13,891 bases of DNA, taken from NCBI GenBank assembly GCA_027490485.1, contig JAIXYA010000156.1, positions 1 through 13,891 on the forward strand, written 5' to 3'. The DNA comes from Comamonadaceae bacterium (lineage in GTDB: Bacteria > Pseudomonadota > Gammaproteobacteria > Burkholderiales > Burkholderiaceae_C). The position numbers and the translations under genes were made by a program. Under the pieces are notes generated by a model. That model searched no databases. It saw only the letters and a list, made by a program, of their open reading frames with translations, and was not told the origin of the DNA. Positions 1 to 6,651 of this stretch are shown here, in pieces. The number at the start of each line of letters is the position of its first letter. The stretch's first letter is position 1.

Positions 1-142
1 AACTATGGAAGCCAAGCTGTTTGAAGAAGCCGATATTCCTTGGGACGACTTGGCGTTTCGCACGGTACGCGAAACCTTGAAGGCGTTTTACGCTGACCGC
101 AAGACGGGCGAGTTTGGTTTTCACCAACTCGTCATCAGCTAA
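1..142 (+). CDS. NUDIX hydrolase, C-terminal end only
   Basis: Partial gene entering from the left edge; the readable frame starts at base 2 and ends at the TAA at 140-142, giving about 46 residues. The tail reads TMEAKLFEEADIPWDDLAF, then RTVRETLKAFYADRK and GFHQLVIS. From memory, this matches the C-terminus of beta-proteobacterial NUDIX hydrolases of the ADP-ribose/nucleotide-sugar type, where an 'EA.LF.E.EIPW..LAF.TV...L' stretch follows the NUDIX fold. The NUDIX box itself (GX5EX7REUXEEXGU) lies outside the window, so catalytic competence cannot be judged. The gene is convergent with the acyl-CoA dehydrogenase gene, with a palindromic repeat between the two stops. Confidence 0.75.
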   Translation, partial: TMEAKLFEEADIPWDDLAFRTVRETLKAFYADRKTGEFGFHQLVIS

Positions 143-145
143 GCC

Positions 146-246
146 CGTCATTGCGAGGCCGAGCCTGCGCCACGGGCCGATTGCTTCAGCCCTGCGGGCT
201 TCGCAATGACGAAAGTTTGCTTCGGCCTGCGCTCCTCGCAATGACG
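146..246. repeat. Palindromic intergenic repeat (CGTCATTGCGAGG family)
   Basis: CGTCATTGCGAGG at 146-158 has its exact reverse complement CCTCGCAATGACG at 234-246, and an 11-base version TCGCAATGACG at 201-211. One left arm can therefore pair with either of two right arms, giving a short or a long hairpin. The inner sequence also carries inverted GC-rich pieces around 175-200. CGTCATTGCGAG-type palindromes are, from general knowledge, a recurrent dispersed intergenic repeat in many bacteria (REP- or MITE-like). It sits between two convergent genes, where it could also act as a transcription barrier. No transposase is encoded nearby. Confidence 0.75.
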
Positions 247-249
247 CCG

Positions 250-1413
250 CTACTTAGCACCCAACCCCATGCCGCGTGTAATCACCTCTTTCATGATCTC
301 GTTGGTGCCGCCATAAATGCGCTGCACCCGTGCATCGGCATAAGCGCGGGTAATGGGGTATTCCCACATAAAACCGCTACCGCCGTGCAGTTGCACACAA
401 GCGTCCATCACCTTACATTGCAAATCGGTACACCAGTACTTGGCCATGCTGGCGGTGGCCGTGTCCAGCTTATCAAGCAGCAGCAGTTCGGTGCATTTGT
501 CCACAAACACCTGCGCGATTTGCACCTCGGTTTGTAACTCGGCCAAGGTAAAGCGGGTGTGCTGAAACGCGGCCACCGCTTGGCCAAACACTTGGCGTTG
601 CTTGACAAAGTCCACGGTCCAGCCAATGGCTGCTTGGGATGCGGCCACCGCGCCAATGGCGATTTGCAAACGCTCCCATGGCAGTTGCTCCATTAAACAG
701 ATAAAGCCTTTGTTGAGCATGTCCGAGCCACCCAGCAAAGCCTCGGCGGGCAAACGCACATTGTCGAAAAACAGCTCGCAGGTATCTTGGGCTTTGAGCC
801 CCAGCTTTTTCAAAGGCTTGCCTTTGGTGAAACCGGGAGTACCTGCCTCTAGCAAAAATAGGCTGGTTCCCTTGGCCCCTGCAGCGGGGTTGGTTTTGGC
901 AACCACGATGACCAAATCGGAATGCCACCCGTTGGTGATGTAGGTTTTGCTGCCGTTGAGCACAAAGGAGCCATTCGCCTGCACCATGGCTGTGGATTTG
1001 ATTCCTTGCAAATCGCTGCCCGCAGCCGGTTCGGTCATTGCAATGGCGCCGACCATGTCGCCACGCGCCATGGCGGGTAAGTAACGCTGCTTTTGCGCCT
1101 CGGTGCCGTAATGCTGCAAATAGGGCGCCACGATTTCGGTGTGCAAGCCGTAGCCTATGCCGCTGAACCCCGCGGCGCTGAGTTCTTCCATTTGGATGAT
1201 GGAATACAGCTTGTCGGCATCAAAGCCACCATAGGCCTCAGGCTGGGTCATGCACAAAAAACCCAAGGCCCCCGCTTTGGCCCACACCTGCTTGTCAACA
1301 AAACCCTGCTCTTCCCAAGCTGCATGGTGGGGTGCGATTTCAGCAGCCATGAAACGGCGAAAGCTGTCGCGAAAAGCCTGATGCTCAGGGCTGAAAAGTG
1401 TGCGTTCGATCAT
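250..1413 (-). CDS. Acyl-CoA dehydrogenase, long-chain (LCAD)-like
   Basis: FAD-dependent acyl-CoA dehydrogenase (387 aa) catalysing alpha,beta-dehydrogenation of an acyl-CoA, with electrons passing to electron-transfer flavoprotein. The N-terminal helical domain spans about 1-120. The first family signature is at about 124-138 (IAMTEPAAGSDLQGI). The C-terminal helical domain ends with VQLHGGSGFMWEYPITRAYA and RIYGGTNEIM. At the position where medium-chain enzymes carry the catalytic Glu (YEGT) this protein has Gly368 (YGGT). The motif LPWERLQIA places Glu247 where long-chain and isovaleryl-type enzymes keep their base, so I favour an LCAD-like enzyme. The ATG at 1413 is chosen over a TTG four codons upstream because GGAG (1420-1423) lies six bases before it. 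The gene is divergent from lctP across 85 bp. The exact substrate is not determinable. Confidence 0.93.
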   Translation of the reverse strand: MIERTLFSPEHQAFRDSFRRFMAAEIAPHHAAWEEQGFVDKQVWAKAGALGFLCMTQPEAYGGFDADKLYSIIQMEELSAAGFSGIGYGLHTEIVAPYLQHYGTEAQKQRYLPAMARGDMVGAIAMTEPAAGSDLQGIKSTAMVQANGSFVLNGSKTYITNGWHSDLVIVVAKTNPAAGAKGTSLFLLEAGTPGFTKGKPLKKLGLKAQDTCELFFDNVRLPAEALLGGSDMLNKGFICLMEQLPWERLQIAIGAVAASQAAIGWTVDFVKQRQVFGQAVAAFQHTRFTLAELQTEVQIAQVFVDKCTELLLLDKLDTATASMAKYWCTDLQCKVMDACVQLHGGSGFMWEYPITRAYADARVQRIYGGTNEIMKEVITRGMGLGAK

Positions 1414-1498
1414 GCTTGTCTCCAAAGCGTAATGAGAGGGAAAACCCTTGTGCGTATCTTCCTATAATTTTTGGTTTACTTGTATCGGAGACTACCCC
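1414..1498. promoter_or_regulatory. Divergent promoter region, acyl-CoA dehydrogenase / lctP
   Basis: This 85-bp gap must serve both divergent genes. A perfect -10 hexamer TATAAT is at 1463-1468 on the plus strand, 31 bases before the lctP ATG. No good -35 hexamer lies 16-18 bases upstream of it. GGAG at 1487-1490 is the lctP Shine-Dalgarno sequence, eight bases before the start. The minus-strand promoter is not clear. Promoter assignment is an inference. Confidence 0.35.
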
Positions 1499-3160
1499 AT
1501 GGTTTGGCAACAAATTTATGATCCCTTAGGCAATATGTTGTTGTCTACTATGTTGGCAGCCGTGCCTGTGGTGGTGATGTTGGTCGGCTTGGGCTTTTTG
1601 CACATGAAGGCGCATATCGCCGCAGGTGCGGGCTTGCTTGCAGCGGTGGTGATTGCGATAGCTGTTTATGGCATGCCCAGCGAAATGGCAGCCAGTGCAG
1701 CGCTTTATGGCGGCCTGAATGGCTTGCTACCCATTGGCTGGATTGTGCTCAACATCATCTTTTTGCACCAACTGACCGAACAAAACGGCAGCTTCAAGGT
1801 GTTGCAAGACTCGATTGCCGGCATCACCGAAGACCGTCGCTTGCAGTTGCTGCTGATTGCTTTTGCGTTTGGCGCTTTCTTTGAAGGTGCAGCCGGTTTT
1901 GGTACCCCAGTGGCGGTGACCGCCGCCATCTTGATTGGCTTGGGCTTCTCCCCCTTGGCCGCCTCAGGCTTGTCGCTGATTGCCAATACCGCACCTGTGG
2001 CCTTTGGTGCTTTGGGCACCCCCATCATCACCTTGGCCAAAGTGCATGGCTACGACGCCATGGAAGTATCCATGATGGTCGGTCGCCAATTGCCTTTCTT
2101 CTCATTGTTGGTGCCGTTTTGGCTGATTTGGGCCTTTGCAGGACGACGTGCCATGTGGGATATTTGGCCCGCTATTTTGGTCACGGGTGCCAGCTTTGCC
2201 ATCATGCAATTCTTGGTGTCCAACTACATTGGCCCTGAATTGGTCGACATCATCGCCGCCGTTGTGAGCATGGCCAGTTTGGTCACATTCTTGCGCTACT
2301 GGCAGCCCAAAACCATTTGGACCTCGGTTTCATTGAAAGGCCATGAAACCACAGGCGGCGAAGCGCAAGCACCACGTGCTGTCACGGTTCATTCGCGTGA
2401 CGCCATCATCCGCGCTTGGACGCCTTGGGCCATCCTCACCGTCTTTATCTTTATTTGGGGACTGCCCCCAGTCAAAGCCTATCTCAACAGTTTGTTCGCA
2501 CCGCAATTTCTCATGGATGGTTTGCACAACCTGATTGAAAAAATGCCGCCGGTGGTGCCTGTGCCTAAAACCGAAAGTGCCATTTACACCCTCAATCTGC
2601 TGTCTTCCACAGGAACCGGCATTTTGCTGTCGGCCATCGTGGGTGGCTTGGTGATGAAATACAACCCGCTTAATTTGGTTCGTATTTTCTTCTCTACCTT
2701 GTGGCTGGTTCGTTATTCCTTGCTGACCATTGTCTTGATGTTGGCGCTGGGCTACCTGACCCGTTACTCCGGCACCGACACCACCTTAGGTCTGGCCTTT
2801 GCCAATACCGGCGTCTTCTATCCCTTCTTTGGCACTTTGATGGGCTGGTTGGGAGTGGCGCTCACCGGCTCTGACACGGCTTCCAATGTGCTGTTTGGCG
2901 GTATGCAAAAAGTCGCTGCCGAGCAGCTGGGCTTGTCGCCCAACCTCATGGGTGCGGCCAACAGCTCAGGCGGCGTGATGGGCAAGATGATTGACGCGCA
3001 ATCCATTGTGGTGGCCTCCACCGCTACGCGATGGTTCAACCACGAAGGCGACATCCTGCGCTATGTGTTTTTCCATTCCATCGCCTTGGCCTGCTTGGTT
3101 GGCATCTTGGTGACCCTGCAAGCCTATGTCTTCCCCTTCACCTTGATGGTGGTGCACTGA
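1499..3160 (+). CDS. lctP: L-lactate/glycolate permease, LctP family
   Basis: Inner-membrane permease (553 aa) for uptake of L-lactate and related 2-hydroxy acids, probably with protons. The size is close to E. coli LldP and GlcA. The protein is hydrophobic throughout, with roughly 12-14 membrane segments beginning at MLLSTMLAAVPVVVMLVGLG. Recognisable LctP blocks are the stretch around AFGAFFEGAAGFGTPVAV, then NTAPVAFGALGTPI, and near the C-terminus LTGSDTASNVLFG and ANSSGGVMGKMID. The ATG at 1499 is preferred over an in-frame TTG at 1448 because of GGAG at 1487-1490 and because MVWQQ.YDP is the usual family start. The neighbouring acyl-CoA dehydrogenase is divergent, and no lactate dehydrogenase gene is adjacent. 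The choice between lactate and glycolate as main substrate cannot be made from sequence. Confidence 0.95.
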   Translation: MVWQQIYDPLGNMLLSTMLAAVPVVVMLVGLGFLHMKAHIAAGAGLLAAVVIAIAVYGMPSEMAASAALYGGLNGLLPIGWIVLNIIFLHQLTEQNGSFKVLQDSIAGITEDRRLQLLLIAFAFGAFFEGAAGFGTPVAVTAAILIGLGFSPLAASGLSLIANTAPVAFGALGTPIITLAKVHGYDAMEVSMMVGRQLPFFSLLVPFWLIWAFAGRRAMWDIWPAILVTGASFAIMQFLVSNYIGPELVDIIAAVVSMASLVTFLRYWQPKTIWTSVSLKGHETTGGEAQAPRAVTVHSRDAIIRAWTPWAILTVFIFIWGLPPVKAYLNSLFAPQFLMDGLHNLIEKMPPVVPVPKTESAIYTLNLLSSTGTGILLSAIVGGLVMKYNPLNLVRIFFSTLWLVRYSLLTIVLMLALGYLTRYSGTDTTLGLAFANTGVFYPFFGTLMGWLGVALTGSDTASNVLFGGMQKVAAEQLGLSPNLMGAANSSGGVMGKMIDAQSIVVASTATRWFNHEGDILRYVFFHSIALACLVGILVTLQAYVFPFTLMVVH

Positions 3161-3194
3161 GTTTCAACCCTTAGGCAGTAGACGCCTTTCAGTG
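3155..3194. terminator. Possible weak terminator between convergent genes
   Basis: CACTGA at 3155-3160 pairs with TCAGTG at 3189-3194, enclosing a second short stem AGGC (3173-3176) / GCCT (3184-3187). The nested hairpin spans the end of lctP and the gap to the converging Adhesin_E gene. There is no proper U-tract, so this is only a candidate. Confidence 0.25.
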
Positions 3195-3205
3195 AGCCTC
3201 AGTCT

Positions 3206-3577
3206 TTACAGACTGCAAATGTATTTGTACATGGCTTGGCTGCTAGGGTCGCTGCCAATGGGCATCCAGTCACTGGGTTGATAAGCTTCTTCCGACTTTT
3301 GACCCGTGGCCATGGGGCCAGGGTAAGCGGCCACCTGCATATTGCGTTGGCGGCTTTCTTGGCAGTCGTATTGCCAAACACCGCGGTAAGACATATCGCC
3401 TTGGCTGTCGGCTTGCTTGAGGTTTTGGATATGCCAAAACATGCGTAAATTGGCATTTTTCTTGATGTTGGGGTCGACAAACAAGCCTGTGCCGTATTCG
3501 TTTTCAGAAACCAAGACCCATTCCGCTGTGGCAGAGAAACTGGCCAATAAACACACTGCTGCTAGGATTTTTTTCAT
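3206..3577 (-). CDS. Secreted Adhesin_E-like small protein
   Basis: Exported protein of 123 aa. Residues 1-18 (MKKILAAVCLLASFSATA) form a Sec signal peptide with cleavage likely after AxA, leaving a mature domain of about 105 aa beginning EWVLVSE. The pattern of Trp20, Asp35, Trp48 (MFWHI), Cys72 (QYDCQ) and Cys121 (YICSL) resembles the surface-adhesin protein E family (Pfam Adhesin_E) common in Proteobacteria. Cys72 and Cys121 are the only mature cysteines and probably form a disulphide. A second member with the same spacing lies at 10631-11059. The ATG at 3577 is supported by a purine-rich AGGGAA just upstream. The family name does not prove adhesion; most environmental members are uncharacterised. 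The gene is divergent from the ClpP-like lipoprotein gene. Confidence 0.75.
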   Translation of the reverse strand: MKKILAAVCLLASFSATAEWVLVSENEYGTGLFVDPNIKKNANLRMFWHIQNLKQADSQGDMSYRGVWQYDCQESRQRNMQVAAYPGPMATGQKSEEAYQPSDWMPIGSDPSSQAMYKYICSL

Positions 3578-3779
3578 GGGGTTCCCTGAAAGGTTGACTG
3601 AAAAGGTTTTAAGGCATTCTAAAAACCCCTCTCTCTGGATTTAATAACCCTAAAGAATCAAGGGTTCAACCATACCTTTGCAACAAAATGATGCAAATAC
3701 TCAGCTTGACTCAAGTTTTGCCTGCAAATTCCGAGAATAGAACACCCCCATCACGGATATTTCCGATCAGGATTGCTGC
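3578..3779. promoter_or_regulatory. Divergent intergenic region with short palindrome
   Basis: This 202-bp gap separates the minus-strand Adhesin_E-like gene from the plus-strand lipoprotein-parA unit. An inverted repeat CGGA-TATT-TCCG lies at 3754-3765, 15 bases before the lipoprotein ATG. A second weak one (AACCCT at 3646-3651, AGGGTT at 3661-3666) lies further upstream. TTGACT at 3706-3711 resembles a -35 box, but no -10 sits at good spacing. AGGA at 3769-3772 is the lipoprotein ribosome binding site. No coding sequence is seen here. Confidence 0.35.
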
Positions 3780-4469
3780 ATGAAAAGACTACTAACCCTT
3801 TGGCCCGCCCTGTTTTTGCTTGGTTTGGTGGCCTGCGCCGTCAACGGGCCGGTAGCCTCACCTTTGGCACCCAGCCCCCATCAGGTGATTTTGGGTTCCA
3901 ACAGCTTTGGTTTTCCCCAACACAAACTCACTGTGCTGGGCTCCACCCAAGGCCAAACTTTTGAGACGCGTCACAGCCTGCTTCGCCACGAAAGCTGCGC
4001 CAGAGGCCGCATGGACATCGTGGAACTGTCTGGCACCATCGACCCGGCCAGCCTGCAAAGTTTGCAAGCGCATATGCACAATTTGTCGCAATGCATCAAC
4101 CGCCAAGGCCAACGTGTGCCGCCACAGGTCTACCTCAACTCCAATGGCGGCAAGCCTATTTTGGGCATCGAGTTGGGTCAAATTTTGGCTCGCTATGGCG
4201 CTGAGGCCGTGGTCACCGAAGGCCAGCTTTGCTCGGGTGCTTGCGCCGTGGGTTATCTCACCGCTCGGCAACGCAGCGTCAAAGCCAATGGTCGGGTGGT
4301 GTTGTATTTCAACGGTGCCAAAAACAATGGTTTTGATTGTGCCCGCTCCAACGATATGATGCCGCTGCAAAACCATTTCTTGGTTGCCGCAGGACGCACC
4401 GGTGGCACCGCTTTGTACAACCAAGCCTTGACCTACTGCAACAGCGACAGGGGCTGGGAGATTTCTTGA
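3780..4469 (+). CDS. Lipoprotein with ClpP/crotonase-like domain (COG3904-like)
   Basis: Protein of 229 aa with a lipoprotein signal: positively charged start, hydrophobic stretch, and lipobox LVAC at 16-19, so Cys19 is the likely lipidated residue. Ala20 at +2 suggests outer-membrane sorting. The core from about 75 to 178 has the order of periplasmic ClpP-like proteins: IVELSGTID, then VYLNSNGGKPILGIELGQIL (117-136), then GQLCSGACAVGYLTARQRSV (148-167). In the relatives I recall, the second motif reads C-x-S-A-C with Ser at the ClpP nucleophile position. Here it reads Cys151-Ser152-Gly153-Ala154-Cys155, so Gly replaces that Ser, although Ser152 is adjacent. The start is supported by AGGA seven bases upstream. 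The gene is almost certainly co-translated with parA, since the stop and next ATG are one base apart. Function unknown. Confidence 0.7.
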   Translation: MKRLLTLWPALFLLGLVACAVNGPVASPLAPSPHQVILGSNSFGFPQHKLTVLGSTQGQTFETRHSLLRHESCARGRMDIVELSGTIDPASLQSLQAHMHNLSQCINRQGQRVPPQVYLNSNGGKPILGIELGQILARYGAEAVVTEGQLCSGACAVGYLTARQRSVKANGRVVLYFNGAKNNGFDCARSNDMMPLQNHFLVAAGRTGGTALYNQALTYCNSDRGWEIS

Positions 4470-4470
4470 T

Positions 4471-5097
4471 ATGCCGGTGATAGTCATCGCCAACCCCAAA
4501 GGTGGGGCTGGCAAATCCACTTTATCGACCAATGTTGCGGGCTTCCTTGCTTCGCAGGGCCATGCGGTCATGCTCGGCGATGCTGATATTCAGCAGTCTT
4601 CGCGCTTGTGGCTGAGTCTGCGTCCCGATACCGTGCCTCGCATCACCACTTGGGAATTGCAAGCCGACTTGGTGCTGACCGCCAAGCCGCCCAAAGGCAC
4701 CACCCATGTGGTGATTGACACACCGGGTGGCTTGGATGGCTGGCGCTTCAAAGAGGTGTTGGGACGTGCTGACAAAATCATGGTGCCCATCATGCCCAGT
4801 ATTTTCGACATGTACGCGGCGCAAACATTCCTGACAAAACTGCGTGAAATCACACGCCACAGCCGCTCCAAAGTAGGTGTGGTCGGCATGCGGGTGGATG
4901 AGCGCACGTTGGCCGCCAGCAAACTGCGCCAGTTCATGGACACACTGGAACTTCCCATCGTGGGCTATTTGCGCGACACCCAGCACTATTTGCATTTGGC
5001 TGCGCACGGCTTGAGCATGTTTGACATCACCCCCAGCAAAGTGGAAAAAGACTTGCTGCAGTGGCGACCGATTTGCCAGTGGTTACAAGACCCCTGA
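4471..5097 (+). CDS. Orphan ParA/MinD-family ATPase
   Basis: Small cytoplasmic P-loop ATPase (208 aa) of the ParA type. The deviant Walker A box KGGAGKST is at 10-17 with the signature Lys10. The Walker A' region is GDADIQQSS (36-44) with Asp39. Walker B is VVIDTPGG (80-87) with Asp83. It lacks the N-terminal helix-turn-helix of type Ia plasmid ParA and is close to the minimal size. No parB or parS-like gene follows, which fits orphan ParAs that position cargo such as protein clusters rather than segregating chromosomes. The ATG at 4471 comes one base after the lipoprotein TGA. GGAG (4457-4460) lies inside the preceding gene, indicating translational coupling. The cargo is unknown. The family call is firm, the role is not. 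Confidence 0.92.
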   Translation: MPVIVIANPKGGAGKSTLSTNVAGFLASQGHAVMLGDADIQQSSRLWLSLRPDTVPRITTWELQADLVLTAKPPKGTTHVVIDTPGGLDGWRFKEVLGRADKIMVPIMPSIFDMYAAQTFLTKLREITRHSRSKVGVVGMRVDERTLAASKLRQFMDTLELPIVGYLRDTQHYLHLAAHGLSMFDITPSKVEKDLLQWRPICQWLQDP

Positions 5098-5138
5098 TGG
5101 TTCAGTTAATCTGTAGGTCCCTCAAGTCGAAGCGCCAA

Positions 5139-6629
5139 CTAGAAAAAATTTTTCTCAGAATTATTGGGCAATTCCACACGAAAGGTGGTACCTCGAGTCA
5201 ACGCTGTGGTGAAGTTGATTTTTCCTTGATGTGACTCGACGATAGCCTTGGAAAGCCATAGCCCAATGCCCATACCCGTGTCTTTGTTGGTACGCAACAA
5301 TTCAAAGACCATCGTTTCGATCTCAGGATCAATACCCATGCCGTTGTCTGCCACTGTCAAAACGATGTGACTATTCACCATTTGTGTTTGCACAGAAATA
5401 CGTTTGACACCTTGAAATGACGCGGGAAATGCCTCGCTTGCATTAGTCATCAGATTCAAAATCACTTGTTGCATTTGTGATTTATCGCCTGTCATACGCA
5501 ACGTTTGTGGATCCAAATTGACTTGCAGATCAATGGAATGACGCTGCAAAGTAGGTTGGCAAAGTAGCAATACATCTTGAACGAGGCTATTAAAGTCAAA
5601 AATTGAAATTGACTTACGGCCATTGCCAAACATATTGCGCAAAGTTGAAATGATGGTGACTGCTCGTTGGTTTGCTTTGCGCAACCCTGTCAATGCTTTG
5701 TCAATATTCGTATCTTGATTTAACTTGGCATCATGGTCATTCAAGACCAATCCAATCATGTCGGTGTTGATTTGAATCACAGCCAAAGGTTGCGTTAGCT
5801 CATGCGCCAGACTGGCCACCAAGGCGCCCATACCTGCAGTTTTGTTAAAAACGGTCAGTTGTCGAATGATCTCTTCACGTTCTTCTAATAGTTTTTTGAG
5901 ATTGACACTGTTGCGATGCATGACATCTGCCCGCTCATTGGTCAAGGTCAATTCATTGGCTACAGCCATTTTCTTTTGCTCAGCAATCTCAAGAAATATG
6001 CGAAGAAATGCAATATTGCAAAGCGTGATGGCCATGAACTGCCCCACCACCATCAAAGCTTGGTGCCAACTGGGCTCATAGATGTCATCAATCGTGCCTG
6101 CTAAGGTCACGCCAAATGCACGAATAGCCAAAGTGCTGCTCAAAATCAAGCCGCCCCCCATGAGCAATTTGGCACCCAACGATTCGCGCAAGCGATGAAG
6201 TTTCAGACCGATGCGGAAATAGTCAAAACACAGCACCGCGTAAAAGGCATTGAAAAGAATCAAAGCTTCCCATTCAGCTTGTTGAAAGTAAATCAAGTAA
6301 ACAAACACTATGAAATAGCCAACATTGATCAGGTTGTATGCCCTATAGACACTATGCTGAGGCTCGGGTAGCAAATACATACGCAAAGCCACCATGCGTC
6401 CCCAGTTACCGATCAGCATCAATAATTGGGCTACATAGAAAAACAAAAAATCAGATACTTGGCCCCGCATAGCCAACAAGACCACAGCCATTCCGCTGAA
6501 CATGCCCGCTGCACACCAAAGCTTGACTTGATAGCTTCTGTACTCTTGCAAAGCAAGCCAAATTGCGCCGTGCAATATCAGATACACGAAGCAAATCATA
6601 AAGATGGTGGTCTGGGTATCCAGATGCAT
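5139..6629 (-). CDS. Seven-helix membrane sensor histidine kinase, FixL-like core
   Basis: Sensor kinase of 496 aa. The N-terminal 215 residues contain about seven hydrophobic helices (near 8-27, 35-55, 60-83, 97-115, 121-142, 152-176, 187-213) with very short loops and no large extracytoplasmic domain. A charged, probably coiled-coil linker (215-262) follows. The phosphoacceptor block is SLAHELTQPLAVIQ with His276, as in FixL/DctB-type kinases. The ATPase domain has the N box (QQVILNLMTNASEAF, Asn392 and Asn396), G1 (DNGMGID, 428-434) and G2 (TGMGIGLWLSK, 451-461). There is no PAS domain and no receiver. It is the third gene of a minus-strand operon, starting 22 bases after the mreB stop with no clear Shine-Dalgarno. 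The likely partner is the FixJ-type regulator at 8268-8891. The signal is unknown. Confidence 0.92.
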   Translation of the reverse strand: MHLDTQTTIFMICFVYLILHGAIWLALQEYRSYQVKLWCAAGMFSGMAVVLLAMRGQVSDFLFFYVAQLLMLIGNWGRMVALRMYLLPEPQHSVYRAYNLINVGYFIVFVYLIYFQQAEWEALILFNAFYAVLCFDYFRIGLKLHRLRESLGAKLLMGGGLILSSTLAIRAFGVTLAGTIDDIYEPSWHQALMVVGQFMAITLCNIAFLRIFLEIAEQKKMAVANELTLTNERADVMHRNSVNLKKLLEEREEIIRQLTVFNKTAGMGALVASLAHELTQPLAVIQINTDMIGLVLNDHDAKLNQDTNIDKALTGLRKANQRAVTIISTLRNMFGNGRKSISIFDFNSLVQDVLLLCQPTLQRHSIDLQVNLDPQTLRMTGDKSQMQQVILNLMTNASEAFPASFQGVKRISVQTQMVNSHIVLTVADNGMGIDPEIETMVFELLRTNKDTGMGIGLWLSKAIVESHQGKINFTTALTRGTTFRVELPNNSEKNFF

Positions 6630-6651
6630 AGTTAGCAGTTATCAGTATGAT

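Noticed and set aside
3858..4571. Minus-strand open frame of 237 codons across the lipoprotein-parA junction
   Set aside because: Antisense to two convincing genes in a coupled arrangement, and the translation has no family features.
4471..5097. Plasmid or chromosome partition locus (parAB)
   Set aside because: No ParB-like gene follows and no parS-like repeats were seen. The surrounding genes are ordinary chromosomal ones, so an origin or plasmid-derived region is unsupported.
5139..5160. A/T-rich near-palindrome at the kinase 3' end as a bidirectional terminator
   Set aside because: It is made of A and T runs encoding the last codons of the kinase and lacks a GC stem.
5139..6629. Microbial rhodopsin-like photosensor reading of the seven-helix kinase
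   Set aside because: The last helix (about 187-213) contains no Lys for retinal attachment, so helix count alone does not support a rhodopsin.
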